Below, one piece after another: positions 59,196 through 64,000 of a stretch of DNA of 64,000 nt. Under the pieces are notes generated by a model. It was not told the origin of the DNA. It saw nothing but the letters and a program-made list of their open reading frames with translations, and searched no databases. The translations under genes and the position numbers were made by a program. The stretch's first letter is position 1; every line of letters starts with the position of its first letter. Source of the DNA: Bacillota bacterium (GTDB lineage: Bacteria > Bacillota > Clostridia > Oscillospirales > Oscillospiraceae); assembly GCA_021770445.1 (NCBI GenBank), contig JAETQY010000001.1, positions 1 through 64,000 on the forward strand. Reading direction: 5' to 3'.

Positions 59196-61052
59196 TTGAC
59201 TGTGCCCGAAGAAAAAACCGAACCCATCCTCTCCCGCCTGACCGATCAGGAGGGGGAGGCTTTGTGCGCCCGGCTGCGCCAAGAGCTCATAGAGGATGTG
59301 TCCAAAACCGGGGGCCATCTGGCCTCCAACCTGGGGGCGGTGGAGCTGACGGTGGCCCTTCACCGGGTGTTTGATACCTCATCGGACCGGCTGGTCTTTG
59401 ACGTGGGCCACCAGTGCTACGCCCACAAGCTCATCACCGGGCGAACCCTGGACACCCTGCGTCAGTACGGCGGCGTCGCCGGGTTCCCTAAGCCCAACGA
59501 GAGCATCCACGACGCCTTTATCGCCGGCCACGCCTCCAACTCGGTGGCGGTGGCCCTGGGGATGGCTAGGGCCCGCGACATGCTGGGAGAGGACTACAAG
59601 GTGATTGCCCTCATCGGCGACGGCGCCCTCACCGGCGGGCTGGCCTACGAGGGGCTGTCCAACGCGGGGGAGTGCGGCCGGCAGCTGCTGGTCATCCTCA
59701 ACGACAATGGCATGTCCATCACTCCCAATGTGGGGGGCGTAGCGGAGCACCTGGCCAAACAGCGGCTGAAACCCCAGTACCTCACCTTCAAAAAGCACTA
59801 CCGCCGGATCATGAACGCCACCGCCCCCGGCCGGGCGGTCTATAAGGTCACCCACCGGGTCAAGCAGGCCTTGAAGCAGTTCCTGCTGCCCTGTAGCATG
59901 TTCGAGGATATGGGCTTCCGCTACCTGGGGCCGGTAGACGGCCACAACCTGCCCTTCCTGACCAGGCTTCTGCGGTACGCCAGAGAGATCGACGAGCCGG
60001 TGCTCCTCCACGTCAAAACGGTAAAGGGCAAGGGGTTCCTGCCCGCCGAGGCGAACCCGGACGCCTTCCACGGCGTGGCCCCCTTCGACCCCCTCACCGG
60101 AAAGCTGAAGCGGGAGCCGGGGGAGAATTTTTCCGCTGTCTTTGGCCGGACCCTGACCCGGCTGGCCGCTCAGGACAGGCGGGTGTGCGCCATTACCGCT
60201 GCTATGACCGGGGGAACGGGGCTGGAGAAGTTTGCTGAGAAGTTCCCGGACCGCTTCTTTGACGTGGGCATCGCCGAGGGCTGCGCCGCAGCGATGGCCG
60301 CCGGAATGGCCAAGCAGGGAGCCATTCCTGTGTTCGCGGTGTACTCCACCTTCCTCCAGCGTTCCTATGACATGCTGATCCATGACATGGCCATCGACAA
60401 CCTCCATGTGGTGCTGGGGGTGGACCGGGCCGGACTGGTGGGAGACGACGGCGAGACCCACCACGGCCTCTTCGACGCGGCCTTTCTGGATACTGTGCCC
60501 AACATGACGGTGCTGGCCCCCGCCAGCTTCGCCGAGCTGGAGGTCATGCTGGAGCGGGCCCTGTTCCAGATCGAGGGCCCGGTGGCTGTGCGCTACCCCC
60601 GGGGGGGCGAGGGCAGATACACCGGGACGGGGGGCGAGGACCCCTCGGTCATCCTGCGCTGGGGCGGCGACATCACCCTGGTGAGCTACGGAACAGAAAT
60701 CAACTGCGTTCTGGAGGCCGCCGACCTGCTGGAGCAGCGGGGGATCCAGGCCGAGGTGGTTAAGCTGAACCAGATTACGCCGCTGGTCTCCGACTTGGTC
60801 GAGCTCTCCGTCCGCAAGACAGGGGTTCTGCTGGTGGCCGAGGAGCAGGGCGCCCGGGGCGGCGTGGGCCAGCGGCTGGCCGCCCGGCTGGAGGAGGCCG
60901 GTCTGCCTGCCAGGGTGGTTTTGGTCAACTGCGGCGAGGGCTTTGTCCCCCATGGGGCGACCGGACTGCTGAAACAGGATCTGTCCCTGGACGGGGCTGG
61001 AATTTTCAAAAAAGCGTTGGAGGTGTTGGGCCGTGGCCAGACAGAGGCTTGA
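59196..61052 (+). CDS. dxs: 1-deoxy-D-xylulose-5-phosphate synthase
   Basis: 618 residues. Thiamine-diphosphate enzyme making DXP from pyruvate and glyceraldehyde 3-phosphate, the first MEP-pathway step. Motifs: ASNLGAVELTVALHRVF, FDVGHQCYAHKLITGR, the ThDP site GDGALTGGLAYEGLSNAG, and the C-terminal transketolase part with YSTFLQRSYDMLIHDMAI and DRAGLVGDDGETHHG. The start is TTG with GGGAGG nine bases upstream. Overlaps the tlyA start by 20 bases. Confidence 0.97.
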   Translation: MTVPEEKTEPILSRLTDQEGEALCARLRQELIEDVSKTGGHLASNLGAVELTVALHRVFDTSSDRLVFDVGHQCYAHKLITGRTLDTLRQYGGVAGFPKPNESIHDAFIAGHASNSVAVALGMARARDMLGEDYKVIALIGDGALTGGLAYEGLSNAGECGRQLLVILNDNGMSITPNVGGVAEHLAKQRLKPQYLTFKKHYRRIMNATAPGRAVYKVTHRVKQALKQFLLPCSMFEDMGFRYLGPVDGHNLPFLTRLLRYAREIDEPVLLHVKTVKGKGFLPAEANPDAFHGVAPFDPLTGKLKREPGENFSAVFGRTLTRLAAQDRRVCAITAAMTGGTGLEKFAEKFPDRFFDVGIAEGCAAAMAAGMAKQGAIPVFAVYSTFLQRSYDMLIHDMAIDNLHVVLGVDRAGLVGDDGETHHGLFDAAFLDTVPNMTVLAPASFAELEVMLERALFQIEGPVAVRYPRGGEGRYTGTGGEDPSVILRWGGDITLVSYGTEINCVLEAADLLEQRGIQAEVVKLNQITPLVSDLVELSVRKTGVLLVAEEQGARGGVGQRLAARLEEAGLPARVVLVNCGEGFVPHGATGLLKQDLSLDGAGIFKKALEVLGRGQTEA

Positions 61053-61845
61053 TATCGCAATGACCGAGCTGGGCCTGGCAGACAGCCGGCAGAAGGCACA
61101 GGCCCTCATTATGGCCGGCGAGGTCTACGTCAACGGCCAAAAGCAGTTGAAGGCGGGAGCTAACCTAGGGGCGGACGACACCGTGGAGGTGCGGACCAAG
61201 CACCCTCTGCGCTATGTGAGCCGGGGAGGTCTGAAGCTGGAAAAGGCCATGGGGCTGTGGCCCATCGACTTGGAGGGTAAGGTCTGCGCCGATATTGGGG
61301 CCTCTACCGGTGGTTTTACCGACTGTATGCTCCAGAACGGGGCCAAACTGGTGTACGCCGTGGACGTGGGCTACAACCAGCTGGACTGGAAGCTGCGTAC
61401 CCATCCCCAGGTGGTGTGCATGGAGCGGACCAACGCCCGGTACCTCACCAGGGAGCAGATCCCGGAGCCGCTGGACTTTTTCTCCGTGGACGTTTCCTTT
61501 ATCTCCCTCAGCCTGATTTTGCCCGCTCTGAGGCCGCTGATGAAAGAGGATGGCCAGGCGGTCTGCCTGGTTAAGCCCCAGTTTGAAGCCGGAAAGGACA
61601 AGGTGGGCAAAAAGGGGGTGGTCCGGGACCCGGCCATCCACTTGGAGGTGCTGGAGCACTTCCTGGACCACGCCGCCCAGGCGGGATTTGCGGTGAGAGA
61701 CATCACCTTTTCCCCCATCAAGGGCCCGGAGGGCAACATCGAATATTTGGGATATCTTCAGGCGGGGGAGGGTCCCGTGTACACGGGGGATTTGAGGGCT
61801 CTGGTCGAGCAGTCCCACAGTGTTTGGAAGGAGAAGCAGGCATGA
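61033..61845 (+). CDS. tlyA: TlyA-family rRNA methyltransferase (hemolysin-like)
   Basis: 270 residues. N-terminal S4 RNA-binding domain (RLDIAMTELGLADSRQKAQA, IMAGEVYVNG) and an FtsJ-type methyltransferase domain (ADIGASTGGFTDCMLQNGA SAM site, VDVSFISLSLILP). TlyA 2'-O-methylates 16S/23S rRNA. The GTG start lies inside the end of dxs; this unusual 20-base overlap fits tight coupling. The nadK start overlaps its stop (ATGA). Confidence 0.92.
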   Translation: MARQRLDIAMTELGLADSRQKAQALIMAGEVYVNGQKQLKAGANLGADDTVEVRTKHPLRYVSRGGLKLEKAMGLWPIDLEGKVCADIGASTGGFTDCMLQNGAKLVYAVDVGYNQLDWKLRTHPQVVCMERTNARYLTREQIPEPLDFFSVDVSFISLSLILPALRPLMKEDGQAVCLVKPQFEAGKDKVGKKGVVRDPAIHLEVLEHFLDHAAQAGFAVRDITFSPIKGPEGNIEYLGYLQAGEGPVYTGDLRALVEQSHSVWKEKQA

Positions 61846-62714
61846 AGATCGTACTCAGCTCCAACCCCTACCGGGACAAGGGGATGCGGGTGGCACTGGA
61901 GGCCAAGCGAATTCTGGAGCACGCCGGCGCCCAGACCGTTCTGTGCCTGCCCTTCCAGCCCAAGAAGGGGGACCGGCTGGAGCTGCCCCGCCAGGTTCCC
62001 CTGTCCCTGTTGGAGAAGGAGCTGCCCACCGCCGACCTGCTGATCTGCTTCGGCGGCGACGGCACTATCCTCCACGCCGCCCGGGACGCCACCATGTGCG
62101 GCGTGCCCATTCTGGGCGTCAACACCGGGAGCGTGGGCTTTATGGCAGAGCTGGAACGGGGCGAGCTGCCCCTGCTGACTCCGCTAGCTCATGGTATGTA
62201 CACCATCGAGGAACGGATGATGCTGGACGTCCGTGTGCTCCGGGGGAACAAGGTCATCTATGAGGACTCCGCCCTCAACGACGCGGTCATCTCCAAGGGC
62301 TCCATGGCCAGGGTGGCTGAGATGGAGGTGCTGGCAGACCGTGTAAAGGTGACTGGCATTACAGGGGACGGCGTCATCGTGGCCACCCCCACCGGCTCCA
62401 CCGCCTACTCCATGTCGGCGGGCGGCCCCATCGTGGAGCCCACCTCCAAAAGCATCATCGTCACCCCGGTGTGCGCCCACCAGCTGGCCGCCAGAGCCAT
62501 GGTGCTGGCCCCGGAGCGTGTAGTGACCGTTCAGCTTCCCAGAGGGAACCGCAAGTATTTATACTTGTCAGTTGACGGCGGCAAGGCCGTGCGCCTGACC
62601 GGCGGCGACCGGGTGGAGATCAGCCGGGGGGCACGTTCGACTCAGCTTGTGCGGCTGGCCGACCGCAGCTTTTATCAGGTCATCAATCAAAAACTGGGAG
62701 GATTGCTTCAATGA
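61842..62714 (+). CDS. nadK: NAD kinase
   Basis: 290 residues. Phosphorylates NAD to NADP. Signatures: ICFGGDGTILHAAR (GGDGT), GVNTGSVGFMAEL, NDAVISKGSMAR and ATPTGSTAYSMSAGGPIV. The ATG overlaps the tlyA stop. Confidence 0.95.
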   Translation: MKIVLSSNPYRDKGMRVALEAKRILEHAGAQTVLCLPFQPKKGDRLELPRQVPLSLLEKELPTADLLICFGGDGTILHAARDATMCGVPILGVNTGSVGFMAELERGELPLLTPLAHGMYTIEERMMLDVRVLRGNKVIYEDSALNDAVISKGSMARVAEMEVLADRVKVTGITGDGVIVATPTGSTAYSMSAGGPIVEPTSKSIIVTPVCAHQLAARAMVLAPERVVTVQLPRGNRKYLYLSVDGGKAVRLTGGDRVEISRGARSTQLVRLADRSFYQVINQKLGGLLQ

Positions 62715-63163
62715 AGAATGTCCGACAGCGTGAGATCCTGAACATCATTCAGGAACAGGATATCGACACCCAGGAGCAGCTTCTGGAGGCGCTGCGGGCC
62801 AGAGGTTTTTCAACGACACAGGCGACGATTTCCCGGGATATTAAGGACCTCCGGCTGGTGAAGGAGCTCACTGGTTCGGGGGGATATCGGTATGCCTTGT
62901 CGGAGCGAAAGCTCCCCTCGGCCTTTGACGTCCGCCTGCGCAACATCTTCAAGGAGGGGGTGGTCTCGGTGGACGTGGCCCAGAATATTGTGGTGGTGCG
63001 CACTATGCCCGGCCTGGCCTCCGCCGCCTGCTCCGCCCTGGACGGCATGGACATCGACGGCATGGTGGGCAGCCTGGCCGGCGATGATACCGGCATCCTT
63101 ATTATGCGGGACAGCACTCTGGCCCAGCAGTTCAGCGGCGAGGTCCACAAGCTGCTAAAATAG
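62711..63163 (+). CDS. argR: Arginine repressor ArgR/AhrC
   Basis: 150 residues. N-terminal winged helix (RQREILNIIQEQDIDTQEQL, GFSTTQATISRDIKDLRLVK) and C-terminal hexamerisation/arginine-binding domain (IVVVRTMPGLASAACSALDG, GSLAGDDTGILIM with the GDDT arginine-binding motif). In Firmicutes it represses arginine biosynthesis and activates catabolism. The arginine cluster is at the other end of this window and would be its target. The ATG overlaps the nadK stop; recN follows, the usual argR-recN pair. Confidence 0.95.
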   Translation: MKNVRQREILNIIQEQDIDTQEQLLEALRARGFSTTQATISRDIKDLRLVKELTGSGGYRYALSERKLPSAFDVRLRNIFKEGVVSVDVAQNIVVVRTMPGLASAACSALDGMDIDGMVGSLAGDDTGILIMRDSTLAQQFSGEVHKLLK

Positions 63164-63184
63164 ACAGAACAGGAGGGGAGGGCG

Positions 63185-64000
63185 ATGCTTTCCCTGCTTC
63201 ACATTGAGAATATCGCCATTATTGAGTCTGCAGATATCAGCTTTGACAGCGGCTTTAACGTACTCACCGGTGAGACGGGCGCAGGCAAATCCATTGTGAT
63301 TGACGCCATCAGCGCAGTTCTAGGGGAGCGGACTAGCCGGGAACTGATCCGCACCGGAGCTAAGTCGGCGCTGGTCAACGCGGTGTTTACCGGCTTGCTG
63401 CCCCTGAAGTGGCTGGAGGACAACGGCTTTCCCCTAGAAGGGGAGGAACTGATGCTCCAGCGGGAAATTCAAGGGGACGGACGCAACGTATGCCGGGTAA
63501 ACGGCCGGCCACTGACGGTGGCCCAGCTCCGGGAGCTGGGGCGGCAGCTGCTCAACATCCATGGCCAGCACGACGGTCAGCAGCTGCTGGACCCAGACTG
63601 CCACCTGGGCTATCTGGACAGCTTCGGCAAAACGGCTCCTCTGCTGGAGGACTACCAAACGGCCTACCGCTCCATGGCCGAACTGCGAAAAAAAATCGCT
63701 GCCCTGGAGATGGACGAGGCGGAGCGCTCCCGGAGAGTGGACACCCTGGAGTATCAGATTAGGGAGCTGGAACGGGCCGACCTCAAGCCCGGCGAGGACG
63801 AGGAGCTGGACGCTCGGAAAACACTGCTGCGCAGCTCCGGCAAGCTGATGGAGGCCATTCAGGAGGCCCAGTTCGCCCTGTCCGGCGGGGAGGACAGCCA
63901 GGGAGCCTGCGACCTCATTGGCGAGGCGGAGGGAGCTGTCCGCTCCGTGGTACGGCTGGGACCCCAGTTGGAGGAGCTGGGGGAGAAACTTACTAATCTG
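63185..64000 (+). CDS. recN: DNA repair protein RecN, N-terminal part (runs off the right edge)
   Basis: 272 codons are visible. An SMC-like ABC ATPase half: LLHIENIAIIESADISFDSG, the Walker A GETGAGKSIVIDAI, then QREIQGDGRNVCRVNGRP and NIHGQHDGQQLL with the Q-loop region, then the start of a coiled coil (about 165 onward). RecN acts at double-strand breaks. AGGAGGGGAGG precedes the ATG. The coiled coil, the C-terminal signature motif and Walker B are outside the window. Confidence 0.93.
   Translation, partial: MLSLLHIENIAIIESADISFDSGFNVLTGETGAGKSIVIDAISAVLGERTSRELIRTGAKSALVNAVFTGLLPLKWLEDNGFPLEGEELMLQREIQGDGRNVCRVNGRPLTVAQLRELGRQLLNIHGQHDGQQLLDPDCHLGYLDSFGKTAPLLEDYQTAYRSMAELRKKIAALEMDEAERSRRVDTLEYQIRELERADLKPGEDEELDARKTLLRSSGKLMEAIQEAQFALSGGEDSQGACDLIGEAEGAVRSVVRLGPQLEELGEKLTNL

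Overview
The window is a GC-rich chromosomal segment from an anaerobic, spore-forming Firmicute. The best fit is the Oscillospiraceae (Clostridium cluster IV, Flavonifractor/Pseudoflavonifractor/Lawsonibacter-like). Evidence for this is AGGAGG ribosome binding sites, frequent GTG and TTG starts, sigma-A promoters with 17-bp spacers, a SpoVM/SipL/SpoIVA spore-coat locus (SipL is the clostridial counterpart of SpoVID), a YmxH-type sporulation protein, a pyrophosphate-type phosphofructokinase, and GTAGGGGC palindromic repeats between genes. The taxon is inferred from gene content recalled from these families, not from a database search. No rRNA, tRNA, CRISPR array, insertion sequence or prophage was recognised.

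Layout. 1-6.3 kb: start of gdhA (minus), a LysR regulator and the arginine cluster argC-argJ-argB-argD, with large hairpin repeats between the genes. 6.5-12 kb: NhaC-type antiporter, ROK regulator, a ferredoxin-containing aldo/keto reductase facing a MerR regulator across a 19-bp-spacer MerR-type promoter, and a methyltransferase. 12-20.5 kb: mutS2, an ECF sigma/anti-sigma pair, HPr, uvrC, rsmD, coaD and a coiled-coil protein. 20.6-27 kb: the spore-coat locus (a 23-codon spoVM, sipL, spoIVA) with a giant flagellin gene on the opposite strand between sipL and spoIVA. 27-32 kb: small regulators, a RelE/ParE-type toxin-antitoxin pair and an Hsp70/membrane J-protein pair. 32-40.3 kb: gamma-glutamyltransferase, glpK, a secreted stalk-domain protein, a zinc-ribbon protein, acyl-ACP thioesterase and guaB. 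40.4-48.8 kb: a secreted coiled-coil protein with an MMPL exporter and a TetR regulator, ymxH, a membrane glycosyltransferase, a YdcF protein and a GyrI-like protein. 48.9-55.2 kb: PPi-type pfk, a deformylase-like protein, fba, AraC and XRE regulators, a radical SAM protein and an amidase-like protein. 55.3-64 kb: a tightly packed operon nusB-tsaD paralog-xseA-xseB-ispA-dxs-tlyA-nadK-argR-recN that runs off the window.

Links between genes. ArgR, near the right end, is the expected regulator of the arginine cluster at the left end. SpoVM, SipL and SpoIVA are expected to act together as the coat basement on the forespore; sipL and spoIVA carry sigma-E-like promoters, while the flagellin between them carries a sigma-28 (SigD)-like promoter. 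ispA and dxs feed isoprenoid synthesis; pfk and fba are consecutive glycolytic steps encoded close together.

The most notable observation is that SpoIVA appears to lack about 61 residues immediately after its Walker A motif. This removes the region expected to hold the sensor threonine and the Walker B aspartate, while the rest of the protein is colinear with the family. It is either a real and striking variant or a sequence or assembly deletion. Other leads are the annotated 23-codon spoVM, the textbook MerR-type promoter, the giant flagellin inside a sporulation locus, the repeat families, and several small or unrecognised proteins.
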